A stretch of 64,000 nucleotides of DNA, taken from NCBI GenBank assembly GCA_029210585.1, contig JARGFP010000004.1, positions 124,438 through 188,437 of the forward strand, given 5' to 3'. The DNA is from Bacteroidales bacterium. GTDB taxonomy: Bacteria > Bacteroidota > Bacteroidia > Bacteroidales > GCA-2748055. The notes under the pieces were generated by a model. That model worked only from the letters and a program-made list of their open reading frames with translations. It did no database searches and was not told where the DNA came from. Shown here piece by piece: positions 25,812 to 36,311 of this stretch. Each line of letters begins with the position of its first letter. Position 1 is the stretch's first letter. The translations under genes and the position numbers were made by a program.

Positions 25812-27059
25812 CTATTCCTCGAATTTTCGAAAGATCGCTGAGGTATTGTGACCTCCAAATCCAAATGTATTGCTCAGGGCTACCCTGACCTCGCGTTTTT
25901 GGGCGGTATTTGGCGTGAGGTTCAGCTTGTGATCGATTTGCGGATCAACTGTTTTCAGGTTGATGGTAGGAGGTACGATGCCATCCCTGATGGCAAGGAT
26001 CACGGCCAGGGACTCCACGGCTCCGGCAGCACCCAGCAGGTGACCGGTCATGGACTTCGTTGAGCTGATATTCAGCTTGTAGGCATGGTCGCCGAATACC
26101 TTCTTAATAGCCTTGGTTTCAGAAACGTCGCCCAGCGGTGTGGCAGTACCATGCACATTGATATAATCGATATCTTCGGGTGCAAGCTTTGCATCACGGA
26201 GGGCGTTTTTCATTACCAGCACAGCTCCTTCGCCTTCAGGATGCGGGGCAGTGAGGTGATGCGCATCGGCCGACAGTCCGCCGCCAATCAGTTCGGCAAT
26301 AATTGGTGCGCCCCTTCTTTGTGCATGCTCCAGTGCCTCGATGACCATTCCTCCACCTCCTTCACCCATCACGAATCCATCGCGCGTAGCATCAAAAGGC
26401 CGTGAAGCAGTTTTGTATTCAGCATTGTTGGTGGAAAGTGCCTGCATGGAGTTGAATCCTCCAAGTCCGACCTCATTGATGGCCGCCTCTGAACCACCAG
26501 TAATGAACAGGTCAGCCATATCAAGCCTGATCAGGTTGAAGGCATCGATAATGGCATTGGTGGAAGAAGCGCATGCCGATACCGTTGCATAGTTCGGACC
26601 GCGGAAACCGTATTTCATGGACATCATTCCGGCAGCGATATCGGAGATCATCTTCGGAATAAAGAAAGGGCTGAACCTGGGAATACGGTTATTCGCCAGG
26701 AAGCCCTCAATTTCATCCTTGAATGTCTCAATACCACCGATACCAGAGGCCCAGATGATTCCGGCCCTGTCCTTATCAATATCGGCATCTGCCAGTCCTG
26801 CATGCTGGTATGCTTCCTCTGCGGCCACCATACCATACTGTGCATACTTGTCAAGTTTCCTGGCTTCCTTGCGGTCGAAATGATCCAGCGGATCAAAGCC
26901 TTTCAGTTCACAGGCAAACTTGGTCTTAAAGTGCTCTGTGTTGAAACGGGTGATCATATCACACCCACTTACCCCGGCAACGAGGTTTTTCCAGAATTCC
27001 TCAACATTATTACCGATAGGGGTCAAAGCGCCCATACCGGTTACAACAACCCGTCTCAT
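25812..27059 (-). CDS. fabF: Beta-ketoacyl-ACP synthase II
   Basis: 415 residues of the thiolase-fold KAS II. It extends fatty acyl-ACP with malonyl-ACP. The active-site Cys163 lies in VSACASSTNAI, with the two catalytic His in NVHGTATPLGD and TKSMTGHLLGAAGAVE. The length and the C-terminal GFGGHNTS loop are normal. It is followed directly by rnc and preceded by acpP (20-bp gap), the standard cluster. Confidence 0.97.
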   Translation of the reverse strand: MRRVVVTGMGALTPIGNNVEEFWKNLVAGVSGCDMITRFNTEHFKTKFACELKGFDPLDHFDRKEARKLDKYAQYGMVAAEEAYQHAGLADADIDKDRAGIIWASGIGGIETFKDEIEGFLANNRIPRFSPFFIPKMISDIAAGMMSMKYGFRGPNYATVSACASSTNAIIDAFNLIRLDMADLFITGGSEAAINEVGLGGFNSMQALSTNNAEYKTASRPFDATRDGFVMGEGGGGMVIEALEHAQRRGAPIIAELIGGGLSADAHHLTAPHPEGEGAVLVMKNALRDAKLAPEDIDYINVHGTATPLGDVSETKAIKKVFGDHAYKLNISSTKSMTGHLLGAAGAVESLAVILAIRDGIVPPTINLKTVDPQIDHKLNLTPNTAQKREVRVALSNTFGFGGHNTSAIFRKFEE

Positions 27060-27079
27060 AACAGAATCAGTTCAATAGA

Positions 27080-27316
27080 TTACTTGGAGTTCTCTTCGAT
27101 ATATTTGATCGCTTCTCCTACAGTAGAAATGCTTTCAGCCTGGTCATCAGGGATTCCCATATTGAATTCTTTTTCAAATTCCATGATAAGCTCTACTGTG
27201 TCAAGAGAATCAGCCCCCAAATCATTTGTAAAGCTAGCTTCCGGAGTGACTTCATTTTCATCAACACCTAATTTGTCAACGATGATAGCTTTAACTCTTG
27301 ATGCAATGTCTGACAT
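27080..27316 (-). CDS. acpP: Acyl carrier protein
   Basis: 78 residues, acidic, four-helix ACP. The phosphopantetheine-attachment Ser37 lies in [16 protein letters not shown]. It carries the growing acyl chain for FabF and the rest of fatty acid synthesis. It is the first gene of the acpP-fabF-rnc cluster. The region upstream (27317-27440) has an imperfect -7 box (TTTCTTTG). Confidence 0.97.
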   Translation of the reverse strand: MSDIASRVKAIIVDKLGVDENEVTPEASFTNDLGADSLDTVELIMEFEKEFNMGIPDDQAESISTVGEAIKYIEENSK

Positions 27317-27440
27317 GACTTAAATTTTTAATTAATACTATGTTAATTCAGCGATGCAAAGAAATGAAAAATTTTCGACTATTTTCAAAAAAATTGATGA
27401 TTTTTATTGGTTTTAAGTCCAAACAAAAGCATGGAAAAAC

Positions 27441-27448
27441 TATCTTTG
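27441..27448 (+). promoter_or_regulatory. TAnnTTTG -7 box (purN)
   Basis: TATCTTTG, 33 bp before the purN start at 27482; it faces away from acpP. Confidence 0.45.
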
Positions 27449-27481
27449 GAGGGCAAACACCCATTCATCATTTAACTGTAT

Positions 27482-28051
27482 ATGAATAATATAGCCATTT
27501 TTGCCTCAGGATCAGGAACCAACGCGGAAAACATCATACGATTTTTTCGAACGGACCCGGATATACATGTAAAACTGGTCTGCAGCAACAAACCGGGGGC
27601 AAAAGTGCTGGAACGTGCCATGGAGCATGGAATAGCGATCTTTACCTTCACCAGGCAGGAGCTGTATGAAACAGACCTGGTGCTTGACAAGCTCAGGACC
27701 GAAGAGATTCATTTTATCGTCCTGGCCGGGTTCCTCTGGCTTGTTCCCGAAAACCTGCTTGATGCCTATCCGCGTGCTATTGTGAATATACATCCTGCGC
27801 TTCTGCCCAGGTATGGCGGAAAGGGTATGTATGGCGAGCGGGTGCATGCCGCAGTGATCGCCAATGGTGAACCCACATCGGGCATCAGTATTCATTATGT
27901 CAATGAAAAATACGACGACGGTGACATCATCTTCCAGACCACCTGTCCGCTGGAAGGCACCGACACCCCCGATTCCCTGGCAGAGAAGGTGCACGCACTG
28001 GAGTATGAACACTACCCCAGGGTGATCAGGGAGGTGGTGCTCGACCGGTAG
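27482..28051 (+). CDS. purN: Phosphoribosylglycinamide formyltransferase
   Basis: 189 residues, normal size. It formylates GAR using 10-formyl-THF in purine synthesis. The GAR phosphate loop ASGSGTNAENI, the catalytic region VNIHPALLPRYGGKGMYGERVH (Asn and His) and the late EKYDDGDIIFQ with the catalytic Asp are visible. It stands alone, divergent from acpP. Confidence 0.95.
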   Translation: MNNIAIFASGSGTNAENIIRFFRTDPDIHVKLVCSNKPGAKVLERAMEHGIAIFTFTRQELYETDLVLDKLRTEEIHFIVLAGFLWLVPENLLDAYPRAIVNIHPALLPRYGGKGMYGERVHAAVIANGEPTSGISIHYVNEKYDDGDIIFQTTCPLEGTDTPDSLAEKVHALEYEHYPRVIREVVLDR

Positions 28052-28124
28052 TTCGTCGTATATTCTCAACAACATTTATCCCGGCAATCATACATTGAGT
28101 GGATTCAACTATAAAACAAACACC

Positions 28125-29384
28125 ATGAGAAAGGTAACTTATTTGATTGCAAGCGCAATTGCAGTTGTATCAATCGCTGCTCCAGCGCAACAGAAACATG
28201 CAACTTCCAGTAAATTTATGAGTTACATGGGACTGGTAATGGCCGGATACCAGGGCTGGTTCAATTGTGAAGGAGATGGTGCAGACAGGGGCTGGACGCA
28301 TTATTCAAAAGGAGGAATATTTGAAAGTGGTAGTTGCACAATTGACCTGTGGCCTGAAATGGACGAGTACGAGGTAAAATACAAAACACCGTTCACGTAT
28401 GCAGACGGATCACCGGCTTATGTATTCAGTTCCTATGATGAAAGTACGGTTGACCTGCATTTCAGGTAGATGAAGGAATATGGCATCGATGGCGTGTTTA
28501 TGCAACGCTTTTTCTCCGTTCTCGTTGATGAAAACCGGATGAACCATGCCGATAAAGTGCTCAGATCGGCCATCAGGGCAGCCAATAAATATGGTGTTGC
28601 TATCTGCATGATGTACGCCCTGGGGAGCATGGATGACAGTAAATATAAGCTGGTGATCGAAGACTGGAAACACCTGGTGGATGATCTGAAACTGACCAAC
28701 CAGGGAGAACAAACCACCTACCTGTTTCACAATGCAAGACCGTTGGTTGCATTCTGGGGCATCAGCTCCGGAACAAGGGAGCATGGTCATATACCTGAGA
28801 TTTACGATATCATTGATTTTGTTAAGAATGACAAAGCATACGTAGGATGTGCCGTTCACCTGGGCATACCTTCCCGCTGGAGAACGCTTGGATCAGATAC
28901 CAGGGGGGATGCCCGGCTCCATGATGTGCTCAGGAACGTGGATATCATTCATCCCTGGCTGGTCGGACGATACAACAGTGAGACCTACGAAGAATACCGG
29001 CAGACAGAGATCGTCGAGGATGTCATATGGTGCCGGGAGCACGAAAAGTCCTACACCCCAACTGTGTTCCCCGGTTTTTCGTGGTACAATATGAAAGGAG
29101 GTGTTTCTGACAAGATCCCGAGGCAAAAGGGTGAATTTTTCTGGAAACAAATCGCCGGGGCGATTGAGAGTGGTGCAGAAATGCTGTATGTGGCCATGTT
29201 TGATGAGATTGATGAGGCAACAGCCATCATGAAATGTGCCCACGAGGTACCCGTAGGGGAAAGTGTATTTGTCCCGTATGAAGAAGGGATTCCATCATAC
29301 CATTACCTCTGGCTTACCGGCATGGCAGGTAAAATGCTGCGGGGAGAGATCCCGTTTACGAAGACCATCCCTGATAGAAAATAA
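28125..29384 (+). pseudogene. GH71/99-like exported glycoside hydrolase, interrupted by one amber codon
   Basis: Two open frames in the same phase (28125-28469 and 28470-29384) read as one protein of about 419 residues, broken only by TAG at 28467-28469 followed at once by ATG. The first part has a signal peptide (MRKVTYLIASAIAVVSIAAPAQ) and GYQGWFNCEGDGADRGWTHY. The second has MKEYGIDGVFMQRF and later WYNMKGG and MFDEIDEATAIM. The family usually has Trp where the TAG stands, so a single TGG-to-TAG change explains the break. It looks like a recent nonsense mutation; sequencing error, or re-initiation giving a truncated unexported product, are alternatives. Confidence 0.75.
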
Positions 29385-29423
29385 CAATGAAAAACAACCC
29401 TGAATTCATATAGTTGTCAAATA

Positions 29424-30542
29424 ATGAATAGACGCGATTTTACACGGATCTCAGGATTGGGTGCACTGGTAATGCACGCAATTCCAAAAGTTACGGCAGG
29501 CAGTATGCTTGCCACTGAATCAGACAACATTCCATCAGCAGAAGCCGTCTCCAGGCTGCATGTACCCCTGGGGATTGGGAACCACTCCCTGCGGGCATGG
29601 CGGCCCAATGCAACGGAACTGGTTGATTTTGCCATTGAATACCGGCTGGATTCGGTTCAATTCAACACCCTGGCACCATTTGAGCGCCTTGACGAACAAC
29701 ATCTTAAAAAGTTAAAAAAACACGCGTTGGCACACGATATATCCATCTATGTTGGAGTGGGTGGCATCTGCGAGAAATCAGACAAGTTCAATAATAGTTT
29801 TGGTGATGCCGACACCCTGGTAAAAGAGGGGATCCGCGTTGCTACCGCCCTAGGATCGCCGGTCGTGGGGGTGCGCATAGGGGTGCTCGATGACCGGTAT
29901 TCAGGAGGAGGGATCAGGCCCAAGATGGAGGAGGTTATTAAACGCATGCGATCCTTCAGGAGTCGCATAACGGATGCAGGTGTAAAATTCGCTTTTGAAA
30001 ACCACGCAGGCGACATGCGAACGGAAGAATTACTGGAACTGATCGAAGCAACCGGCACCGACATCTGTGGCGCATTCTTTGATCCGGGCAATGCAACCTA
30101 CGCGATGGAAGATCCAAAAACCGCAATGGAAGCGGTTGGTAAGCATATCCTGTGCTGCTCGGCACGCGATGTGGTCATCTGGCAAACCGATGACGGGGCA
30201 ATGTTCCAGTGGACGGCTGTTGGAGAAGGGATAATGGATTATAAATCCTATGCACAATTTATGGCGGAACACTGTCCGGGTGTCCCCATTCACCTGGAGA
30301 TCATTTCCAACTCGCCGCGTTCGATCCCCTTCCTGCAGGATGCCTATTGGGAAGGATGGCCGGACCTGGAAGCCGCCGGGATCATCGACTTTCTTAAAAT
30401 GACCAGGAAGGGCCAACCGCTTGAAGTGGACCAGGCTCCTCCTGGCATGGACAGGAAAACATTCGAAATGAAAAACCAGGAGGATGAACTCTTACGCAGT
30501 GTATATTACCTGCGAAATGAATGTGGTGTGGGTCTGAAATAA
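29424..30542 (+). CDS. Exported sugar phosphate isomerase/epimerase-family TIM-barrel protein
   Basis: 372 residues. The N-terminus MNRRDFTRISGLGALVMHA has a twin-arginine (Tat) pattern, followed by a xylose-isomerase-like TIM barrel. Metal-site features include FENHAGDM, AFFDPGNATYAMEDP, CSARDVVIW and IHLEIIS. The substrate is unknown. It lies 39 bp after the interrupted glycosidase and near a Gfo/Idh oxidoreductase, so a periplasmic sugar-processing role is a reasonable inference. Confidence 0.82.
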   Translation: MNRRDFTRISGLGALVMHAIPKVTAGSMLATESDNIPSAEAVSRLHVPLGIGNHSLRAWRPNATELVDFAIEYRLDSVQFNTLAPFERLDEQHLKKLKKHALAHDISIYVGVGGICEKSDKFNNSFGDADTLVKEGIRVATALGSPVVGVRIGVLDDRYSGGGIRPKMEEVIKRMRSFRSRITDAGVKFAFENHAGDMRTEELLELIEATGTDICGAFFDPGNATYAMEDPKTAMEAVGKHILCCSARDVVIWQTDDGAMFQWTAVGEGIMDYKSYAQFMAEHCPGVPIHLEIISNSPRSIPFLQDAYWEGWPDLEAAGIIDFLKMTRKGQPLEVDQAPPGMDRKTFEMKNQEDELLRSVYYLRNECGVGLK

Positions 30543-30625
30543 CCGATATTCACAAAATTTCAAAAATTCAGTTTTTCCATTTTACCATAATTCGGTGATT
30601 TGAACGAAAGAAAGGGAAATATTAG

Positions 30626-31963
30626 TTAAAACTTCGGTTCCCAGCCGGGCTCATATTCGCGGCTCCATAGTTTGCCTGCCTCTTCATCGCCGATGATGTG
30701 ACCGGTTTCAGGCTTTGTTGTCAGTCCCCTGCCCACACGTTGCGCAATATTGCCAAGCTGTACCCAGGTCGTGCTCTTGTGTCCCTCTTCCACATCTGCA
30801 TTCAGTGTTGCTTTTCCCCGAACACTTTGCAGGAAATTATCGATATGCACATTGTCAAGATCAGCAGCCGGACTGGAGGTATTCCTGCCGTCAATCACGA
30901 CATCCGATTTTACCTCCTTCACGATTTGCTCATCCATATCATAGATGGTATACCCGTCATGACCTGTCAGCATACTGCCTTTGTCACCATAAAAGATGAC
31001 CCCGCGGTCGAGGCCTTCCACCTTGGTACCGTTGCAGCTTCTTCCTTCCCAGACAACAGATGCCCCTTCACATTCAAAGGTAATGAGCTGGGTATCAAAT
31101 ATCTCCCAGTCGTCGTTGTAATGATAGCGTCCTCCGACGGAGTTCACCCGCGTTGGAAAATCAACTCCCAGTCCCCACCTGGCCAGATCAATTTCGTGGG
31201 TTCCGTTGTTCAGGGCTTCCCCTGTGCCCCAGTTCCAGAACCAGTGCCAGTTGTAATGGATCAGGTTATCCTTGTACGGACGGCGTGGTGCCGGTCCCTG
31301 CCACAGCTCATAATCAAGGTTGGCAGGAACGGGAACCACTTTCCCGGTACCGATCGAACCCCGGTTATTGGTATACCAGGTTTTGACCATGTATGGTTTC
31401 CCGATGACCCCCTCCTTCAACAGGTTCATTCCTTCCGTGAGCAGCTTCCATGATCGCCGTTGGGCACCCATCTGCACCACCCTGTTGTATTTCCTGGCCG
31501 CCTTGATGGCCATTTCGCCTTCTGCCGGATTATGGCTCAGGGGCTTTTCAACATACACGTGTTTTCCTGCCACGCAACTCATAATCGCCGCCGGCGTATG
31601 CCAGTGGTCCGGTGGTGCAAGAAAAACAGCATCGATATCTTTTCTTTCAAGCATCTTCCGGATATCCGTCTCGCTTTTCGGCGTCTTGCCCACCGCATTT
31701 TCAACAGCCTGTATCCCTTTCTGAAGTGCCTTTTCCTCCACATCACAGATATATCGTACTTCGGTATTCTTCTGAATGGCAAAATTGGCCGCCATCCCTT
31801 TTCCCCTGCCATTGGTTCCCATAATACCCATCACGATCCTGTCATTGGCGCCCATGATCCGCGAATAACTTTCAGCAGAAAACCCGTATCCAATACCACC
31901 GATGGCCAGTGCCGAGGAACCGGCTGCTACTTTTTTGATAAAATTTCTTCTTGTATTCTCCAT
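30626..31963 (-). CDS. Exported Gfo/Idh/MocA-family oxidoreductase
   Basis: 445 residues with a Tat-like start (ENTRRNFIKKVAAGSSALAIGG). The NAD(P)-binding Rossmann domain (IVMGIMGTNGRGKGMA) and the catalytic EKP motif with K140 (VYVEKPLSHNP) mark the family, and the C-terminal alpha/beta domain contains WHWFWNWGTGEALNNGTHEIDLARW. Members oxidise, reduce or hydrolyse sugars and inositols using bound NAD. The gene is convergent with the TIM-barrel gene. The exact substrate cannot be read. Confidence 0.88.
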   Translation of the reverse strand: MENTRRNFIKKVAAGSSALAIGGIGYGFSAESYSRIMGANDRIVMGIMGTNGRGKGMAANFAIQKNTEVRYICDVEEKALQKGIQAVENAVGKTPKSETDIRKMLERKDIDAVFLAPPDHWHTPAAIMSCVAGKHVYVEKPLSHNPAEGEMAIKAARKYNRVVQMGAQRRSWKLLTEGMNLLKEGVIGKPYMVKTWYTNNRGSIGTGKVVPVPANLDYELWQGPAPRRPYKDNLIHYNWHWFWNWGTGEALNNGTHEIDLARWGLGVDFPTRVNSVGGRYHYNDDWEIFDTQLITFECEGASVVWEGRSCNGTKVEGLDRGVIFYGDKGSMLTGHDGYTIYDMDEQIVKEVKSDVVIDGRNTSSPAADLDNVHIDNFLQSVRGKATLNADVEEGHKSTTWVQLGNIAQRVGRGLTTKPETGHIIGDEEAGKLWSREYEPGWEPKF

Positions 31964-32277
31964 TTCACTAAATGTTTATATTGATAGTTCTAAAAGCCTT
32001 TTGAATAGTGTAACCTGCTCCAATGTGTAAGCATCGTGTCTGCATCGTCTTCCAGGTTCTGCTCTATCCGCGTTCTGCTGATTTCCTGGTTCTGCTGATT
32101 TCCTGACTCGCCAGATGCATACTGTACATCAGCCGGCCACAGGTATTATTGCCCTATTCCTGAATCTGGATTGTCAGACCTATGCAACCGTCTGAAATAA
32201 ATTTAATGATGAAAGCTTAACAGATCGCTAACAAAAGCTTAAAAACAATTAACAGGAGATTAATACAGCTAAAAATT
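31964..32277. other. Intergenic region with short repeats
   Basis: About 310 bp without a convincing gene. It holds a 17-bp period tandem repeat of TTCTGCTGATTTCCTG at 32073-32105 and looser echoes of TGCATCGTNT before it. The end near 32200-32277 is AT-rich. Confidence 0.6.
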
Positions 32278-33558
32278 TCATAGCTGAACCAGTTTTGCTG
32301 AAGAAGCCATCAGCCGGTAGGTGGCTACTCCCCGTAGTTCCGCCATCACGCTGTTCTTCACGAGTACATAATCGGAAAGAAGTGCTTCATGTACCGGCTC
32401 CACCGGGGGTGCTTCCACTTTGAGCGGATCCACAGGGTATCCGTTCTTGTAAAACCTGAAGTCGAGGTGCGGACCAGTGGAAAGGCCTGTGCTGCCTACA
32501 TACCCGATCACGTCTCCCTGTTTCACGTAGACGCCCTGGCGGATTCCTTTGGCAAACCCCTGGAGGTGCATGTAGGTGGTCCGGTAGACCCCATTGTGCT
32601 TGATCTTTACATAATTGCCACCACCACGTTCATAGGCTGCGGCAATCACCTGTCCGTCGCCGATGGCAAGAACAGGCGTCCCCCTGGGCGCCGCGTAATC
32701 CACACCATGATGGGGCCGCCGAATCTTTAGGACAGGATGCAGCCTGGAGTTTGAGAACCCGGAGCTGACACGGTTGTATTTCAATGGCGCCTTCAGGAAT
32801 GCCTTTCTCAGGCTGTTGCCCTCTTCATCGAAGAAATTCACCACACTGTCCTGCTCAAACGGAATCGCCCAGAACTCATGACCGGCATGGCGGAACCAGG
32901 CGGAATGGATCTTCGTGATTCCCACAGAGGTGGAGTCGACATATGCTTCGTTATAGATCACCTTGAACTGGTCGCCCCGCTGCAGTCCGAAGAAGTCGAT
33001 GGACCAGGCATAGATATCACTCAGTTCATTGGCCAGCAGCGGGTTCTTTGCCTGCTCCTGGAATGCCTCCCATAAGCTGGTAGTGATCTCACCATAAACT
33101 GCTTCCGTGACATGGATTACCGGTTTCTCTCTTAGTTCCACGTGGATACTGTCTTCCAGGTGGATCACTGCATAATTGATATTATCCTTTTCATACGCAA
33201 AGTAGCGGACCCCTGCACTGTCGAGGAAGATGGCATAGCGGTTCCCGGCCCTGACTTTCCTGACATCAAAAACCTCCCGCGGGATCAGCGAAATCTCGTA
33301 AATACGTTGGGCGGATACACCATAGGCATGCAGGATATTGCCCAGCATCTGGTTCCGCCTCACCGTGCCTTCCACCACCTCGAATGAATCCACAGGTACT
33401 CCGTAAAAATACTCTACGCGCGCTTCAATGGGTTCTGGAATTTCCTCGGACACCACCGGGACGGTAGTCATGGAAACGGGGACGTTCTGTATGAAAATCC
33501 AGGCCACCGCAGCGGCAACCAGCAACACCGAACCTCCTATGATCCATCCTTTTCTCAC
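32278..33558 (-). CDS. M23-family peptidoglycan endopeptidase
   Basis: 426 residues. An N-terminal membrane anchor or signal (GGSVLLVAAAVAWIFI) is followed by a LysM/OapA-like region (residues about 55-120, LGNILHAYGVSAQRIYEI) and a Lys/Arg-rich linker. The lysostaphin-type peptidase domain has PHHGVDYAAPRGTPVLAIGDGQV and GLSTGPHLDFRFYKNG carrying the zinc ligands. It likely cuts stem-peptide cross-links in the periplasm during wall growth. It lies 98 bp downstream of leuS on the same strand. Confidence 0.92.
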   Translation of the reverse strand: MRKGWIIGGSVLLVAAAVAWIFIQNVPVSMTTVPVVSEEIPEPIEARVEYFYGVPVDSFEVVEGTVRRNQMLGNILHAYGVSAQRIYEISLIPREVFDVRKVRAGNRYAIFLDSAGVRYFAYEKDNINYAVIHLEDSIHVELREKPVIHVTEAVYGEITTSLWEAFQEQAKNPLLANELSDIYAWSIDFFGLQRGDQFKVIYNEAYVDSTSVGITKIHSAWFRHAGHEFWAIPFEQDSVVNFFDEEGNSLRKAFLKAPLKYNRVSSGFSNSRLHPVLKIRRPHHGVDYAAPRGTPVLAIGDGQVIAAAYERGGGNYVKIKHNGVYRTTYMHLQGFAKGIRQGVYVKQGDVIGYVGSTGLSTGPHLDFRFYKNGYPVDPLKVEAPPVEPVHEALLSDYVLVKNSVMAELRGVATYRLMASSAKLVQL

Positions 33559-33656
33559 AATGTTCTGTTTAAATCAGTTTTTTCAAAAAATTGCTTACGG
33601 CCGCTGTTGCATAAAAACACACCCATCTGTGTGATGCACAGGCCCCGCATCCTGTT

Positions 33657-36311
33657 CTAGACAACAATATTAATAATCTTTTTTGGTACAACAATGACCT
33701 TCTTTGGTGGCTTGCCTTCCGTCCACCGTGTTGCAGACTCATGTCCCAGGGCCATTTTCTCCAGTTCAGCAGGCGGGGTATCCACCGCAACCTTCAGCTT
33801 AAAACGCAGCTTGCCATTGATCATCACCGGGTATTCCATCTCATCCTCTACGAGAAATTGCTGATCAAACTCCGGCCATTCGGTGAGCGACACCGATTCC
33901 TGTCCGCCCAGTACCGACCAGAGCTCCTCGGCCAGGTGCGGGGCAAAAGGCGCCAGCACCCGGGCAAAAGTCCTGCCCGTTTCACGCGTCACCCTGCCTT
34001 TTTTGGCAGCCAGGTTGGTGAAGATCATCATTTGCGAGATCGCGGTATTGAAATGCAGGTGCTCAATATCCCCGCCCACCTTCTTAATGGTGGCATGCAG
34101 AGATTTCAATACCTCAGCATCCTCTTCGCCGTCGGTATAATGTGCCGTATCAGCAAAGAACCTGCAGGCCTTGTTCAGGAAGTTATACACCCCCTTCACA
34201 CCATTTTCCACCCAAGGCTTTACTGCATCCAGCGGACCCAGGAACATTTCATAAAGCCGCAGGGCATCCGCGCCGAATGATTGCACCACATCATCGGGGT
34301 TCACCACATTCTTCAGTGACTTCGACATCTTGGCAACGATCTGCTTCAGTTCCTCACCAGTTTCGGTATGGAAGAATTTTCCATCCTTCTCCTCCACCAG
34401 GTCACTGGCTACTTTGGCACCGGTGGCCGTTTCATAGGCAAAGGCCAGGATCATCCCCTGGTTAAACAGTTTCATATAGGGCTCGTCCGTCGAGACAATC
34501 CCAAGGTCGAACAGCACCTTGTGCCAGAAGCGGCTGTACAACAGGTGCAGTACCGCATGTTCAGCGCCCCCGATGTAAAGGTCCACCGGCATCCAGTAAT
34601 TCTCCTTCGTCTTGGAGAATGGTGCATCGTCATTTTTGGGATCGATGTACCGCAGGTAGTACCAGCACGAACCGGCCCACTGAGGCATGGTGTTGGTCTC
34701 CCTTCTCCCCTTGCGTCCGTTGACGTCTGTCACATACAACCACTCCTCAGCATTGGCCAGCGGTGATTCCCCGTTGGCACCCGGGGCAAATTTTTCCAGC
34801 TCCGGCAGTTCCAGCGGCAGTTCGTCATCATCCAGCACGGTGATCTCTCCATCTTCCCAGTGGATCACGGGAAACGGTTCTCCCCAATAGCGCTGACGAC
34901 TGAAGAGCCAGTCACGTATCTTGTAATTCACCGTCGCCTCTCCAAGTCCCTGTGCTTCCAGCCAGTTGTTGATCGTGGCCATTCCTTTTTTCTTGTTCAA
35001 TCCGTCGATGGAAATCCCCTTCTCCCCGTTGGAAGAATTAATGTAGGTCCCATCTTCGATCCAACAGGCTTCCCCTGCCAGCACCTGTGCGCGTAGCTCC
35101 GGATCTGCTCCTGCAGGATCCATAATGCAAATGATGGGCAGCTCAAATTTCTGTGCAAACTCGAAATCCCGCGTATCGTGTGCGGGCACGGCCATGATGG
35201 CCCCGGTACCATACCCGGTGAGGACATAGTCGGCCACCCACACGGGAATCTTTTCGCCGGTTACAGGATTGATGGCATAGCGGCCGGTAAACACACCGGT
35301 CTTCTCCCTGGAAAGGTCGGTGCGGTCTATCTCGGATTTCATCCCGGCCGCCTTGATATAGGCATCCACTTCGGTCTCTTGTCCGCCGGTCTTGATCCGG
35401 TCGATCAGCGGGTGTTCCGGGGCAACCACCATGTAGGTAGCACCAAAGAGGGTATCAGGGCGGGTCGTAAATACCCTTAATTGTGCATCCAACCCCTCCA
35501 GCTGAAAATCCACCTCTGCACCATGTGATTTGCCGATCCAGTTGCGCTGCATATCTTTCACTCCCGCCGGCCAGTCGAGTGGCTCAAGTCCCGCCAGGAG
35601 CCGTTCGGCATATAACGGGATCCGCAGCATCCACTGCTTCAGGTTTTTCTTTTCCACCGGGTGACCACATTTTTCATGTGTACCATCGGTCAGCACCTCT
35701 TCGTTGGCGCATACAATGCGACAGGTGGGGCACCACCACACCCGGGCATCTTCATAGTAAGCCAGTCTTTTTGAAGCAATGAATTCAAGCGTTGCCTCCT
35801 TCCCTGCCTCCTGTACCTCAGCGGGTATCTCCAGTTCACTGATGGGCCGTCCCTTTTGCTGGTCCTTATCGAACCATGTATTGTACAATTGCTTGAAGAT
35901 CCACTGCGTCCATTTGAAATATTTCGGATCGGTGGTATTGACCTCCCTGTCCCAGTCATACCCCAGCCCCAGGCGTTTGATCTGCCTGCGGAAATTATCA
36001 CAGTTCTTATTGGTGGTCACAGCAGGATGGGTGCCGGTCTGGATGGCATATTGCTCCGCCGGCAGTCCGAATGCATCCCAGCCCATGGGGTGCAGCACAT
36101 TGAATCCCTTCATGCGCTTGTAGCGTGCCACGATGTCGGTGGCCGTGTACCCTTCAGGATGCCCCACATGCAATCCCGCCCCGGATGGATAGGGAAACAT
36201 ATCGAGAATATAGTATTTGGGCCTGGAAAAATCATCCTCTGTACGGAAGGTTTTGTGATCCTCCCAGTATTGTTGCCAACGTTGCTCTATATCTGTGAAA
36301 TTATACTCCAT
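33657..36311 (-). CDS. leuS: Leucine--tRNA ligase
   Basis: About 884 residues from the ATG at 36311 (MEYNFTDIEQRWQQYW); an upstream ATG adds seven residues and is less likely. A class I synthetase with the HIGH-type motif YPSGAGLHVGHPEGY, a CP1 editing domain (TRPDTLFGATYMV, TGYGTGAIMAVPAHDTRD), and KMSKS (AKMSKSLKNVVNPDD). A C-terminal tRNA-binding domain ends the protein. It charges tRNA-Leu. Length is within the bacterial range. Confidence 0.97.
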   Translation of the reverse strand: MEYNFTDIEQRWQQYWEDHKTFRTEDDFSRPKYYILDMFPYPSGAGLHVGHPEGYTATDIVARYKRMKGFNVLHPMGWDAFGLPAEQYAIQTGTHPAVTTNKNCDNFRRQIKRLGLGYDWDREVNTTDPKYFKWTQWIFKQLYNTWFDKDQQKGRPISELEIPAEVQEAGKEATLEFIASKRLAYYEDARVWWCPTCRIVCANEEVLTDGTHEKCGHPVEKKNLKQWMLRIPLYAERLLAGLEPLDWPAGVKDMQRNWIGKSHGAEVDFQLEGLDAQLRVFTTRPDTLFGATYMVVAPEHPLIDRIKTGGQETEVDAYIKAAGMKSEIDRTDLSREKTGVFTGRYAINPVTGEKIPVWVADYVLTGYGTGAIMAVPAHDTRDFEFAQKFELPIICIMDPAGADPELRAQVLAGEACWIEDGTYINSSNGEKGISIDGLNKKKGMATINNWLEAQGLGEATVNYKIRDWLFSRQRYWGEPFPVIHWEDGEITVLDDDELPLELPELEKFAPGANGESPLANAEEWLYVTDVNGRKGRRETNTMPQWAGSCWYYLRYIDPKNDDAPFSKTKENYWMPVDLYIGGAEHAVLHLLYSRFWHKVLFDLGIVSTDEPYMKLFNQGMILAFAYETATGAKVASDLVEEKDGKFFHTETGEELKQIVAKMSKSLKNVVNPDDVVQSFGADALRLYEMFLGPLDAVKPWVENGVKGVYNFLNKACRFFADTAHYTDGEEDAEVLKSLHATIKKVGGDIEHLHFNTAISQMMIFTNLAAKKGRVTRETGRTFARVLAPFAPHLAEELWSVLGGQESVSLTEWPEFDQQFLVEDEMEYPVMINGKLRFKLKVAVDTPPAELEKMALGHESATRWTEGKPPKKVIVVPKKIINIVV

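Noticed and set aside
30698..31453. Plus-strand open frame over the Gfo/Idh oxidoreductase gene
   Set aside because: Shadow frame with no motif; the minus-strand gene is clearly real.
33613..33633. Weak hairpin after leuS
   Set aside because: Only a five-base stem (CACAC/GTGTG) with a modest T run; not strong enough to list as a terminator.
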